This document shows, piece after piece, positions 1-13,100 of a DNA stretch of 64,000 nt. The notes below the pieces were generated by a model. The model was not told where the DNA came from. It saw only the letters and a list, made by a program, of their open reading frames with translations, and searched no databases. The translations under genes were made by a program, and so were the position numbers. Positions within the stretch are counted from its first letter, which is position 1, and every line of letters starts with the position of its first letter. This DNA comes from Lepturacanthus savala (taxonomy: Eukaryota; Chordata; Actinopteri; Scombriformes; Trichiuridae), in NCBI GenBank assembly GCA_030544235.1, contig CM060466.1, positions 19,610,575-19,674,574 of the forward strand, in the 5' to 3' direction.

Positions 1-413
1 AACTGCTACAGGAGATTCTTTAGGGGAACTCTTCTCTTGAACCAATGTCCAATTTAGTAACTCTCCTGTGAGAAAAAAAGACATTCATAGTTAAATGTAC
101 AACAGGTCTGCATTATAGTGACAAAAAAACATCTTTCCACATCTGTATTCATGTTTCTGACCTCTGTGAACTTTCATGTGTGTTTCCACTCTGAGTGAAT
201 CCTCTTCCACATATGAAGCACTTGAAAGGTTGTTTTCCTGGGTGAGTCATGACATGTCTCTTCAGAGCCGTGTTGTGAGAAAACACTTTTCTACAGGTGG
301 GATAGTTGTAGTTCTTCCTAGGTCTGGATGGCCCCTGGTGTTGTTTCGGCTCCTCAGACAGATTCTCCTGAAGCTGCCTGTGGGTGCTGCTGTGTTCGAT
401 AACAGGTTCTGAC
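1..413 (-). pseudogene. Degraded C2H2 zinc-finger terminal exon
   Basis: A minus-strand reading frame starts after a plausible acceptor at 414-415 and encodes a charged linker (SEEPKQHQGPSRPRKN) followed by two finger-like units. In the first (YNYPTCRKVFSHNTALKRH) the first zinc cysteine is replaced by tyrosine. The second (FKCFICGRGFTQSGN) breaks off, and the expected continuation (THMKVHRGQK) lies in another frame about 200-160. A lost cysteine plus a frameshift argue for a decayed copy of the neighbouring zinc-finger genes. The locus may continue below position 1. Confidence 0.55.
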
Positions 414-522
414 CTTAAAGGTTCTTATAAACAAAAAAATATAGAGTTATTAACAGTAGTTTGTAGTTTTATATCTTTTTCTACACATAAGGTAACTAAG
501 AACTAACCTGTAGCTGCTGTGG

Positions 523-1119
523 TGTGATCCTAGTCCTGTGCTTCAGGTCTCCTTTCTTCATGGTGATTTATCTCTGCAGCCCCTTTGGTCAGGTGCATTT
601 TCTTCAACATGGTGTTATGTGTGTGAGATGAACTGATCTGTGACGTCAGAGGAAGTTCCAGACGACCAGGACGGCTGCTCTGCTGGACAGCTCTCCTCAA
701 AATGATCCTGATCCTGTGAGCACAAGAGGTTTCAATCTATTATCACCAACATAGTCTTAAGAACCTTTCACCTCTTTCTTAAATATTAAGAATGAATAAA
801 AATACAACTGTATTATTCATCTTATTAGACAATTTATCAAAGCTGAGAATGCAGATTTTTGGTGCCCAGGATTTAAATTTGTTTCACAGCACCACCTGGT
901 GACAGTTTTAACTTCTAACCTTTTAAATTGTATTATCAAGTGGGACCAAGAATAATGAGCTCATTTAACCACATTTATTACAAATCTAAATAAATAAATA
1001 AAAATCAGTGGGACTAATCATCTCTTACTGCTGATAAACTCACAGCTCCCTGTTCCGGACCTCAGTAAAGATGGTGTCTCTGGTGTGAGTTGATTGAAGG
1101 GTAGTGAGCAGAGTTCCAT
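523..1119 (-). pseudogene. Possible leader exons of the degraded zinc-finger copy
   Basis: On the minus strand an ATG at 1119 opens a short frame (MELCSLPFNQLTPETPSLL) ending at a good donor (GTGAGT at 1043-1038). A second exon-like stretch begins after an acceptor near 718 (DQDHFEESCPAEQPSW). Such acidic leaders are common upstream of fish C2H2 arrays. The pieces do not join in a single frame, so this is probably the 5' part of the broken gene at 1-413. Confidence 0.3.
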
Positions 1120-1370
1120 GCAGAAGATGTCTGAAAAACATAGGAAGCAACAATAAACATACAGGCTATAAACAGGCATCAAGTTTACCTCTTATACCAA
1201 CATGTATAAGAGGTAATTAATCTCACCTGGATGTGGCTCTCTCCAATAGAGCAGTTACATAATACTCCATAAAGGGATACAGGAATAGATTTATGACATT
1301 GCAACAGGTGTTGGGATGTTATTCCTCTAACCTTTAAATGGCTATTCTCATCTACATTTATTGCCTTATG

Positions 1371-1398
1371 GTGTGTGTGTGTGTGTGTGTGTGTGTGG
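1371..1398. repeat. (GT)n microsatellite
   Basis: Fourteen uninterrupted GT units. The flanking stretch 1,399-1,982 holds no gene I can support. Confidence 0.95.
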
Positions 1399-1982
1399 AG
1401 TTGAATTAAGGGGTCATACACAATTTAGGTGTTTTTCTTATATAAACAAGTTGTTTGAAATGTCACTTAGTTCATGCAGGCTGCATCAACTGGAGTCACT
1501 ATGTACAGAATTAAAAGAACTGTTCATCCTTCATTTGTTCACCTTATAACTTGGTAATCGGGGATTTCAAGAAAAGTTGTAATATGTTTGTGGTGATCTT
1601 TGGTGCCTTGTCTGGTCTAAAATAAATACAAATATATAAAATAGAAACCAGAGAAGGTCATTGCATATAATAATTCAGTTTGGTTTTTTATACTGGGTGA
1701 CTGTTGTTTTACTGAAATCATGTCTCTCTTAGAATGTGAGTTTTTAAATTTTATCTGCTCTGTAAAGCACATTGATTGAAAGCACTGTATGAATAAAATT
1801 ATTATTATAGTTTCCAATTGAAAAACGTATCAATGCTTATTTGTTTTAGGTAAAAATCATATAACCTTAAGTTGTATAAATATTTAATACTGATGTTAAA
1901 TGCAAACCACTTAAAATAACACTTACATTTTATTCTGTGGAACATGGATCACACTTAAAGCTTGTTTTTTTTAAAGATTGAC

Positions 1983-2710
1983 TCAATCATCATACCTACC
2001 AATATCAGGAGGCTCCTGGGTCAGGTCCTCTCCTCCTGAGTCAGGCTGAGGTCTCTGTGAGACCTTCTTAGTCCTGCTGGTCTTCCCGGGGCCCCCCTGC
2101 TGTCTGGGCCTGCCGAGCTGCCTGGTGGGCCCTATAGGGTTGGCTTTGTGGGTCTTCTTATGGTTGTTAAAGCCTTGCCTGTAGTAGAAACTCTTCCCAC
2201 ACTGGTCACACTGGTACGGTTTTTCTCCAGTATGAACTCGGAGGTGGACTTTGAGCTCATTGGCTCTCACATAACGTTTACCACAGACGGGGCAGAGGTG
2301 AGGCCTCTCTCCAGAGTGGGCCATGTAGGGTGCTCTCAGAGTAGACTCCTGCTTAAACCTTTTACCACACATAACACATAGGAAAGGTTTCTCTCCTGTG
2401 TGATCTTGCATGTGGTTCTCTAGTCCCTTTGATGTGTGGAAACCTTTATCACACTGAGTGCACCGGTAGGGTTTCAGCTCGCCGTGCCTAGTTTCGTGTT
2501 CTTTTAGTTTCTGAATAGACGTGAATCTCTTGCCACACTGTGTGCAGGAGAATTGTTTCTTTGATTCATGGACTTGCTTCAAGTGTTTGTCTAAAAGTTG
2601 TTTTTCTGAAAATTGTGTCCAACACAACTGACAAAAGCAGATTTCCACTGGTGATTGAGCCTCTTCTGGTTGAGACCATTTTTCTCCAGCTGCTGTGTTA
2701 GTGCATTTCC
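1983..2710 (-). CDS. C2H2 zinc-finger terminal exon (six fingers), paralogue of the exon at 7111-7889
   Basis: The exon follows a good acceptor (pyrimidine tract then CAG at 2713-2711), starts in phase 1 and runs 241 codons to a stop. It encodes six tandem C2H2 units with TGEKP-type linkers, expected to bind DNA in the nucleus. The fourth finger has lost its first zinc histidine ([10 protein letters not shown]), so five look functional. The C-terminal tail carries [12 protein letters not shown], an AT-hook-like motif, then a Ser/Gly/Pro-rich end. Finger by finger it matches the terminal exon at 7111-7889 and shares that tail and the same splice phase. It could be the last exon of a second gene (candidate promoter near 5,750-5,960) or an alternative terminal exon of the upstream gene. 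Confidence 0.75.
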
Positions 2711-3544
2711 CTGTTGGAAGAAAAACAAGATTAGGTTCATACATCCTTAAAGCTGCATATAACTGCAATAAAAGATTTTACATGATCAAATGATTTTGGA
2801 ATGTGAAAGGTTTCCCTTGTAGTGATCATTTTTCATCTTTCAGCTCATTGTTTTGGTTTTACAGTTTGCAACTTCACTACTTTTGGTTCATTATCAGGAA
2901 CCAGGGATTTTCAGAAAAAAAATCTTACAAACATACAGAATTCCACCTGTCCAGTAGACAAAGTCAGCAACAAACTAAATAATGAATATTCAGCAGCTCA
3001 GAGACACAACATTTTACTCAGGAGTTAATGGAGACCAAGAGATAGTAAATATTACACTTACAGGCATCATATGTGTAGAAACATTCCAAAAGAATGCTCA
3101 TGTTGCTCAGGATCTGCCAGAGTTTACGAATATGTTGCCATGTCAAATTTATAAGTGGATAATTCTATATCTTATTTTTTTCTACTTTTTGTATTGCCAA
3201 CAAATAAAATGTAGGTCTAGGTGTTTTTTAATTTTATCTTAGCTTAAGCACATCTTACAGCAACTAATAAAGGAGTAACAAGTTTAAATAATACACTTTC
3301 AGCTTTGTCTATATTTCATGTATATTTGCAGCCTTATTCTTTAGGTCAACTGCACCATAGAACAAGAGAACCTCAAGTACAGACACAATAACAGGAACAA
3401 AAATATTAATAATATGATCCTTTTCCTGGAAGTGTTTCTCTATTTTACCAGCGCTGGTAACAAAATGTGTACAGTGACATTTATACATTCAGTAACTTTT
3501 TTAACTGCCTGATTCAGCCTGATATTTTTTCTGTTTTTTTTTCT

Positions 3545-3835
3545 GCAGGTTCTCCTCCATCCAAACCTTCAGCTGGGTCCTCAGTCTCAGATGAGCAGCT
3601 GTGTACGCTGTGGTGTTCCTCCAGTCTGTCCTCACAGGAGAATCTCTTGCTGCACATTGGACATGTAAAAGTAGTGGATTTGGTCTGGATTAAATTGTGT
3701 CTGTTCAGGAAATCAAACCCTTTCCTACACTGGGAACATTTGAGAGGTTTAATTCCTGTTTGTGTCCTCTGGTGTTGCTGTTTGGGAATTTCTTGTCACG
3801 CATCTGGCAGGAAGATCTGCATCTGTCCAGCTGCT
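3545..3835 (-). pseudogene. C2H2 zinc-finger remnant
   Basis: The minus strand encodes CSQCRKGFDFLNRHNLIQ, which has lost its final histidine, and a complete CPMCSKRFSCEDRLEEHH-type finger, followed by an acidic tail. Upstream, a finger-like CRSSCQMRDKKF lies in another frame and the in-frame path meets a TGA. Together these indicate a frameshifted copy. Confidence 0.5.
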
Positions 3836-4389
3836 GATCATCAGTTTGGTGCATGTTAGGAGAGTCTCCTACACAAACAAACAGGGACAGTTAGTTGTCA
3901 GATAGAAATACAAGGCTGCAAGGAACAGGATACGTATATCAGGCCTTGAAGATGAATAATACTAACAAACCAGCACTGAATTCATTCTACTAAACAGGAT
4001 GAATTCAGTGTTGGTTTGGCTCAGCACAGGAGCTTGATGACAGTAAAAAAAATATAGAAATTCATCAACCTCATCTTTTAATTTATTGCTGATGTGAGCC
4101 CGATATTTCCTGCTGCCGCACAAGTTTCCTATTGAGTGTCTGTTAGGGAAACTTTGTTATCTGTGCTATTCTTTACTAAAAGTTGGTCAACACAACAAAA
4201 ATATTAACATGTTCTTCTCTATGTGTTCTGTAGATCTGTTTTAAGCAAGTTTTAATTCAATGATTTGATTCTTTTTTATTGTCTAATGAACCACTTTGTA
4301 ACTGCAGTTTTGAAAGATACTGAAGTAAATAAATAAAGCAGATATAAAGTTTACTTACTTTACTATTTCCACTTACCAGAGCTGGCAGG

Positions 4390-4786
4390 ATCCCCTTCTA
4401 GCTCTTCTTCTTCTGTGAACACTAACCACTTCCTCTTCTTGCACATTGGTCATGGCAGCCTCTCTCTTCAGTGTTTGATCTTTCTCATGAGATTCAACTT
4501 GGTGCCTAAGAGAAAAGTTCATGTCACACACATAAGAGGAAAGGCTTCTCCCTAATGTGAGTTAGTAGGTGAACAATCACAGGGTTTCAAAAAGTAAAAC
4601 CCTACATGTGTGCGGTTTGACTCCTCCGTGGTGCTTCTGAAGACACGCTGCAGACTTTGAGTACTAACTTCTCTTTTGTGAAGTCGACATCAATGCTTCC
4701 TGTCTTTGTGAATCTTGTGTCTTCCAGGTTTTTTTCTGCTGCAGTGTGGTCTGCAGCGTCCTTGTCAGTGCAACATAATACTATTT
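4390..4786 (-). pseudogene. Leader-exon remnants of a zinc-finger gene
   Basis: Two minus-strand coding-like pieces. One begins after an acceptor at 4788-4787 (EIVLCCTDKDAADHTAAEKN) in phase 1. The other ends at a donor near 4,383-4,378 (KKRKWLVFTEEEELEGDP) in phase 1, the phase used throughout the neighbouring 12-exon gene. They could be exons of a gene ending at 1983 or relics. I could not build a continuous model. Confidence 0.35.
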
Positions 4787-5329
4787 CTACAGGAAAGAAG
4801 AAAATAAATAGATTTGATACAAGTAATTGAGGGCCTGGCTGTCCACAGTTTTCATCCTTATTGGTTATGAAATTATCTCATTTAGTCTTTTCTTATGTTT
4901 TCATCTCCAAGTAAATGACTATTTCCACAGTGACTTCCATCTCTGTGAAGACATTCATCACTTTTGTTGCCATGACTGGGTTGTTTCCCATGTATCCACT
5001 GATGTTTGGCTTCAGGTAAATACAGGTAGAAACAGTGTTCCATATCCAGGACATTTACAAGAAGATTCCTGAAAGGGAGTCAAAAATAAATATAAAGAAG
5101 CACTTTCATGCTTTTATTCAACTCCATTTGTCTTAGGGTTAAAGCTTTGCATGAAAATGAATCAGTGTGCTTTCAACACTGAGTGAATGTTAATCACTTT
5201 TTCTATTTTTTCCAAACTTTTTCAAATAGTGTGGTCATGTTTTATATTTACTGTTTTAAGTTTTACATTTGAAAAAAGTTATTTCAGGGGGATCTTCATC
5301 TGAAAAATAAATAAATCTGTCAGATAGAT

Positions 5330-5490
5330 GTAGTGATGTACAAAATGCAATAGTTACCCCTGAAATATAGAGTGTAATGTATAAAATGGCATCAGATCAG
5401 ATGGAAGTAAAATACAAGTAGCTCAGTACTTAAGTACTATACAATATTTGAATACAAGTACTTCATACTTAGTTACTTTCCACTACTGCT
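5330..5490. repeat. Interspersed repeat with 'aagtacttgtactttac' theme
   Basis: An AT-rich segment rich in TACTTAAGTACT and tacaagtactt words. Related sequence recurs at 41,240-41,430 and 55,245-55,600, so it is a dispersed repeat. The class is unknown to me. Confidence 0.55.
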
Positions 5491-5739
5491 AATAGTTATG
5501 CATTATGTACTATTAGCAATTAGGAATATTCATGCAGGATTTTACTTATAATGCAATAGCATTTTTTATTTGAGTAAACCATCAGTATGGTCACTTTTAA
5601 ACAGTATTTAACAATTAACTTGGCAAAATCTGTTTCAATGTTTGCAGCAGCTGAAACATCTGACATTTAAACTCTTGACCAGAAGACCTGCAGCAAACTA
5701 GAGAAGTTATCGATGCTACTACAAACTTATACTGTGTTG

Positions 5740-5960
5740 TTGGACTGCCGGCTAACAGCTAACTAGCATGTTACACGGAGTCTTTGGCGTGTTTTTAGAT
5801 TCACTTCATCCATAGCAAATAAAAGAAAATACAACGTTAGCTTTAACTCAGAAACCCGCGTGTCAGCGTCACCGCTGCGCGTGCACCAAACGATAAAGCG
5901 CGTGTTTGTAAACAGTGATAACACTAAAGCTGTTAGCTGTAAACCCTAATGGAGAAGGGG
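5740..5960 (-). promoter_or_regulatory. Candidate promoter/5' exon of the second zinc-finger locus
   Basis: A short CpG-bearing island in AT-rich surroundings (aacccgcgtgtcagcg, caccgctgcgcgtgc). Its composition resembles the region around the confirmed first exon near 16,040. On the minus strand an ATG follows, then a short frame. Inference only. Confidence 0.3.
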
Positions 5961-7110
5961 TCATTGACTGGCAAGCTAGGGGCAGGGTTGCCAGTTAGGT
6001 CAGTAATAAGTAATACAAGCTGCAGACGACACCTTACGGCTGTTTAACATTCACTTATCCGCGGCTGAAAACATTGTTCTGCTTTAAAAAAAAAAATCAC
6101 TATTTAAAAGGTATGATTCCCACAACAAGGATTCATAACTAAATAAATACTTGTTGCTTTATATTTTCTAAGCTGGATATAATGGATTAATAGGCAAAAT
6201 ATCAAAAGACTCAAAGAACACTTTGCTAAGACTCATTCAGTCTGTTTTACCAAATAACCGCTACATTAAAGTGATACATGTCATACTTTCACTAGAATAT
6301 AGCTTTATCCTAACTATTGTTCAGTTTAACAACACTGAATCAGTCTGTATAATTGATTTTTTTTTTTTTAACAACAATCAATAGGAAAGAATGGCATACT
6401 GGCATACTACACGCTTACTATACTTGTCATATTCTATTATTCTTATTTCTATTTTCTTCTTTAATTCACTGACTGTTCTTAACTATATCTGAATGTTCTC
6501 CTGGATCGTTTTTTTAATGCTTTTAATGTTTTCTGTACAGCACCCAAATTATCACTGGTGCAGCTTTAGAAGATAAGATAAATGAGTGTGATCAAGAGAT
6601 TTTGTGTCTAAAGTTGGTTGAGCAATAGAATTTGAAGAGCTGGTTAGGGAAACTTTGGGCTTCTTACTGTCATTTTCACATTATAAAGATCCATTTTTCA
6701 TATGTAGAAAATCACCCAGATATTGTTTCTGAAAAATCTCTGTATTCCTTCAACATGGATTTTTTTTTTAAAATAACAAGGATATTGTGCATATTTTTTA
6801 ACATTAAGTACTAGTGTTTGGCATGCAGAATACAAAGGCACTCAAATTGCACAGATGGGCTACTAGAGAAGAATAAACATAAAAACATGGGTACAAAACA
6901 CGAATACAAGACAGACAACACAGTAAGCTTCCAAATTATTCTTGGCAACCTGCACCGATTGGAGCACGCATACTGTATTTAAAGACAGTAGTTGTCTCTG
7001 CTGTAGGTGGGGGGAAGTGGGAGGAAGAACAGCAGAAGAGAAGCACGGTTTACCGTAATATTTTCAGAACACTTCTTTAACAACAAAAGAGCATATCGAT
7101 AGGTCGACTG
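5961..7110. other. Intergenic, no gene seen
   Basis: AT-rich DNA with homopolymer runs. It presumably includes the 3' UTR of the zinc-finger gene ending at 7111 on the minus strand. No coding signal or recognised repeat was found. Confidence 0.6.
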
Positions 7111-10100
7111 TTACACGTCCATCTTGGCCTGTTGCTTGGGTCTACCGAGCTGTCTGGTCGGCCCGATGCGTTTCCCGGCGTGCGTTCGCTGATGCTGTCG
7201 CAGGCCCTGGCGGTAGATGAAGCTCTTCCCGCATTCGTCGCACTCGTAGGGTCTCTCCCCTGTGTGCAGCCTGTGGTGCACCTTCAGTTCTTCGGCTCTG
7301 GAGTAGCCTTTCCCGCAGACGCTGCAGATGAAAGGCCTGTCTTTGATGTGGGTCTGGTAATGTGCCGTCAGGTACGAGTTTATCCGGAACTTCTTGCCGC
7401 AGATGGAGCACGCGAACGGCCTCTCGCCGGAGTGCTGCATCTCGTGCAGCTTGAGGGAGGAGCCGGTGTGGAAGCCTCTGCCGCACTGGGAGCAGAGGAA
7501 GGGTTTCTCCCCGGTGTGGATGCGCTGGTGGATCTGTATGTAGCTTTCATTGATGAACTTCTTGCCGCAGTCGGGGCATGAGTAGGGCTTCTCCTTCACG
7601 TGGGTTTTCATGTGTTCCTCCAGCTTCTCTTTCTCCGTGAACTGAATGCCGCAGCGGCGACAGAAGAGGAGCTGCGACGCGCTGTGCTCGACCGCCTCGG
7701 GTTCGGCCGCCGTGTGCATGGTTATGTGGTGTGCTTGTAAAGCTGATTGACTTTCACAGTCCTTCCCGCACTCCAGGCAGTGAAGAGATGATCGGATCCT
7801 TGACTCCCCCGGCAGAGACTTCAGGTATTCGGAGAGTTCTGACTCGATGGGATTCACCTCGTCTTCAAAATCCACAGCACCCTTTCGACCTTCAGGAGAG
7901 ACAAAGAAGAGACAGATCACCTTTTACATGTTGTCCTCCTAAGGTTTAACAATCTTCGCACTTAGGATTTTGCAAAGTAGGATTGCAAAATTCCAGGAAT
8001 TTAAAAGTTGGAAACTTTCCATGGGAATATATAGGAACTACTGGGAATAAACAGGAATAAATCCAATATATACAAAATTGAAGGTTGGCCCTTGACAGGG
8101 AACCTAAATACTGTTGGGGCAAATATACTGTAGCATAATCTTGGCTAAAACAACAAGATTTAAAAGCAATAGGTGTTTTACCTTTTTTTTGTCGATACCA
8201 GCTGTTTCCAGACCAGCGGAGTGGAGCCGTGAGCTGCTCAGCTTCTACTACAGCTAATGGTATTTTTTGGTTTCCCATCATCAAACTCAGCAAATACACA
8301 ATTCAGCTCCAAAACGCTGTGGTGGATGAGTTATGGCCTGTTCATTCACCACTATCATGTATTATAAATTATGAGGGAAATATATTTGATTTAGAATTGT
8401 ATGAATGTTTAAGTTGCAAATATTAAATAAAAATGTATTTATACAGTAGCTAACTAGCTGGTAAGCTAGGTGCTAAAGCTTGAATATTTCCAAAATTCCC
8501 CAGCTTAACTTCCCATGGAAAGTTTCTGGAAATTTACTGAAAATTTTCCACCCCTTTGCAACCCTATTAAGAACTGTTTCTAAGGTAAATAACGCCTGTG
8601 TTTTTTCCCAGAATTCACATTCCTGTAGTACACATATAGAAAGAAGTAAACATTTGAGCCTGATAAATCATCCATTTCTCACCTGGTACAAACATAACAT
8701 TTTGACACAGAAGTTTTAATCAACTGTAACACAAACAGGATTAATAACTTATTCATCTGCAGATTTGATGCTCTTGTGAGTATTTACTGCATCAGCACAG
8801 CCCAAAATAAACAACAGTGCTCATATTCATAGTAATGAAAGAACAGCGAGGGCAGCACTAATGCCTATTGATGTGTTCTTTAGATATCAATGGAACAGGA
8901 ATAGACTTAATTAGAATTTGGAAACAAGCAACAGACATACTTGTTTGTATAAATTCTACATTGATAAAATAACTCAACATATAATGTTATCGGGTTCAGC
9001 TCTCACCTAAGTGGACTTTGTAGTGCGTTTTGAGGTTCCCCTTCTGGTTGAAGCCCCGACCACAGAGGGAGCAGCAGTAAGGTCTCTCTCCTGTGTGGAT
9101 CAGCTCGTGTCTCTCTAGTTTGTAGGCGTGAGGGAATTCTTTGCCGCACACTGAGCAGTGGTAGTCGATTTTCTCTTTGGGCTTCTTCAGCAGCTCAGGA
9201 GGGATTTCTATTGGTACATGAACCATCTTTCTGCCAGGGCGCTTTTTCCCTATGGGGGGAAAAAATAAGGTAAATTACACAGGTAACATACGAGCCTGCG
9301 ATAACATCCAACATAAACAATGCACTCCCAGCACACATCCCGGCTTTACTTTTTCCTTCCTTCTTTGACAGCTAGATCGACTGCCTTTAATTTAAAAGAT
9401 GCATTACATGCATTTCCTCATTTAACAGTTTGTGCATTAAAACTTCTTTTGTGCAAACTGTTGCTCTAGTAACGTCTGTCTTATTCTGTCTCTCGTGCTG
9501 CATTTGGGTCCACATTTGCTTTCGCTTTGCTTTCCTGCTGGAACCTGGCGCTTAAAGTGGGAGACGTGGACTGGCCTTTGAGACAGATTTAGAAGGCCCC
9601 CTAGTGGCCGTTAGCTGTAAAAATTGATATATTAGCTGCACTTTTCAAAGCATGGGGAAAAAGTTACAGTTTATAGTCCACAAATTACGGTACTTCCATT
9701 TCTTAACAAGAAGTGACACCATTGATTTGATAGATTAGATATGAAATACTCAACATGAACTATGACTTAGCTGATGACTGTAAAACACAATGTTAACTTT
9801 TCTTTCCAGACCAAAAAAAGATACAGTAGTGGTTTCAACGGCAACCAAGTTTCCTCTAATCCCCCCTTATTTGCTCTAGAAAAAACCTAAGATGATATGA
9901 GCCAATTTTTAGAGAAATTATGATTTTGACACAGCTTCTTTAAACCAACTGTGGCAGAGGAACTGCGGTACTGTACCTGTACGTTCTCCTTCTGCAGATA
10001 TTTTGGCATCTTTCCTTTTCCTGTAAGGTCGCTTTGCTGGTGAAAGAGAGTTTTTTTGTTTTAGTATAAAATGTAAAACTAATATTCAATTGATGATTAT

Positions 10101-13100
10101 GGGTTGGGTATCAAAAACAATTCTGAATTGGGACTAATTCAATATTTATTTAAACTAGAAAACACATTTTTAAGTCCACCAATGTAATAATTAATCTTTT
10201 CAGCTTCATAACATACCTTTATTTTTCTTTCCTTGCTCAAATAATATGGAAACCATAACCACTGATTGCTATGAACTCAAATAAATGAGTAGACCTGGAT
10301 TCAGAATTGACAAAATGATACTCATCCCTGTGTATAAATGTTTTCTTACCTGCAGCACGGCGGAGACTTTTTGGGGTTATTTCTTCTGTTTCCACTGTGG
10401 TGGGGAACTTTATCTTTCTTCTGGTGCGCCTTGATACTATGATATAGAAATAAAGACTTATTATTAATGTACATAACAGTAGCAGGTAAAATAGTTGCAT
10501 GATATATTCACAGGGTTCCTACATGTTTCTTCAAGTTAAATTCAAGTCTTTTTAAGACCATTTATATAAAATTTAATGCCTGTTTCACAGACCTACCAGA
10601 AAAGAATTTGTTAATTTGTTCATTTCTATTTGTATTACATCCATATAAGATTATTTTTCCCTAAAACCTCACATGTAGTAGTTAGGGTATTGTGAATATG
10701 ATGGACTACAACAAAAATAATGATATCAAGTCTATTATTTGATTTTTAGTGAATATTTTCACTTTATTAATTGCGTCCATACTAAATTTCAATAAAACTC
10801 ACAGATATCAAAGATATCAAGACTTTTTCAAGTCTTTTTAAGGTTGTGGCAGAGCCCCTGGCTGTCACCGTCTCCCTCGGGCCCCTTCCCAACCAGAAGG
10901 TGGCTCATCAGCCAACTCGCCACACCTGAGAAGAGGGAGGAGCCGGGAAATCACAGCTGCAGCTCGTTCCTGGCTTCATCATAAAAAGGGCTCACTGCCC
11001 TTCAACAAGAGAAGCAGGCCAGCAGAACAGTGAGTCAGAGGAGAAGCCTGTTTACACGTTTTCGCTCTCATGCTTTTCTTCCCAGACTCAGAAGCAGCTG
11101 TGGAGGAAGCCCCGACCCTCTGCTGCCGGCGTTCTAAACCCCGGCCCCCATCCACTCGGGTGAACACCCGACACCAGGCCGACCTCTCATCTGGAGAGCC
11201 CTCACACTACTCCGACACCCTGAACCATTTCCAATTGACTTTTTGTTGGAATTAAACACGCCCTTGGGCATTACGCCACACTTGTGTCTAATCTCTCAGC
11301 GTACTGGCCAGGTTGCCTTCCCTCCGTGCCACAAGCGTATTATTTCCAAATTCATAAATTCACTGCTTTGAATACTTTTTAAAACCCTGCAGGAACCCTG
11401 CATTCACCATGAAAATGAAAAGGATCACTCACTTCCAGGCTCTGCCTCCAAGTCCACACATGACAACTGTGGAGTATCTGAAATCTTTCTTCTGCTCCTT
11501 CTCTTGACTTAGTGATGAAAAGAGTAGAAATACATAAACCATACAGAGAGATAAAAAACACATATGCACCTATTTTATTACTAAAAGATACTTTTATTAA
11601 ACTTAAGTGAATTCTAAAAACCTGTAATATAAAACATGTCATGCTAGTGTGATTCTTCCAAAGCTGCAGCTCCTTATACTCTTTAAACCAACAGTCACTT
11701 AACTCACCACGTTTTGCAGGACCTTCTTTGTCAGAATCTGGGACGTCCGATGACACCGCGGTTTCTTCAGGGGCCTTTTTCTTCCTTCTGAGTCTCTTTC
11801 CTAACAACATCAGGTGCGAAAGAAGAACTTAGAACTGTGCCTGATAATATGTACAACCAGTACAGTTTTATTTTTTCTTTTCACTCATGTTTACCACAGT
11901 ATACTGGTGACACAGCTGTCATCTTCACTACTCTCTCCTTATCCTCCCCTTCTTCCCTTTCTTCATCATCCCCCACAGACACAACTTCCATGATGAGCGT
12001 TGGACTACTGCTGTCTCTCTGGTTTTGGCCGTGCAGCTGAGACTCTGACAGGACGACACCCTGCGATCATAACCATTGAAAACCATTAGAAACACAGCCA
12101 AAGCCTGTCCTATTCCAGAGAGTCCAATGTTTTTAAGTTCAATAAACTAACCGGTATGCATAAAGCCGCCCTTGTGTGTGTTTGTACTCCAGTGACCCTT
12201 AAAGACACTGAACCTTTTTACAATCTTCAAGCGAAAGTCTACCATGAAACAGAATTTAAACTGTGCTATGCCAGTCATTTTGGACAGTAAAATCAACATT
12301 TGAAGACTTAAATTAGATGTTTATGTCTCGCTTCCACTGCAAAAAAATAAATAGAAATTACAAAAAAATGGAATCGGGGTGGGGGGGTTGTGGATGCCTG
12401 AGACAATTCAAATTCAAACAGCATCATCATTTTGGTTTTAAAACACAGAGAAAGTCAAGCAGCAGCTTGGTGAAACTAAAACTGACACTGAAAGGAACGT
12501 TTGCCACTGCAGGAAGATTTAATGTCACAAAAGAACTACAAGAAATGTTTCTAGGGACGGGATGAGTGTTTGAAGGATATTCGACAGCTACTACTTAAAG
12601 ATGGATGACTTTTTTCTTGATTTTTTATATCAAGAAAAAAGAAAATTTTACCTCATACATTATAATGCAACCAGTGGCTTCAAGATATTTGACAGTGTAT
12701 TATAAGAGAAATTCCTAATCTACACATACCTTGCTTGGGTGAGGACCTTCTGTGCTTTCAGAGCCTCGATCAGGGCTGTCTCCTGGGGGAAAAAAAAAAA
12801 AAAAAAATCAGGGAGCCATTATGTTCCATATCTTTATATTTAAAATCTTCTGTTCATTTGTTTAGACCTAACAAATAAAACTAAGCTAACACACTAACAT
12901 TGATTTACAACTAAAGAGACAAAACATAGCAAAAAAAGAACTATGTCTATGCACAATTCATCTTCATTAAATATGTAAATCGGTCTTCTTTTCGATTAAC
13001 ATATCTTCATTTTTATCTGTTACTTAAAATAGTCCTTACCAAATAAACTTTCCAAAGCTCACATGGTGAAAAAAGAAACAAGAAGACTCTCTGTGGTAAA

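Noticed and set aside
7132..7581. 149-codon plus-strand frame across the zinc-finger exon
   Set aside because: Antisense shadow. The minus strand encodes seven well-formed C2H2 fingers.
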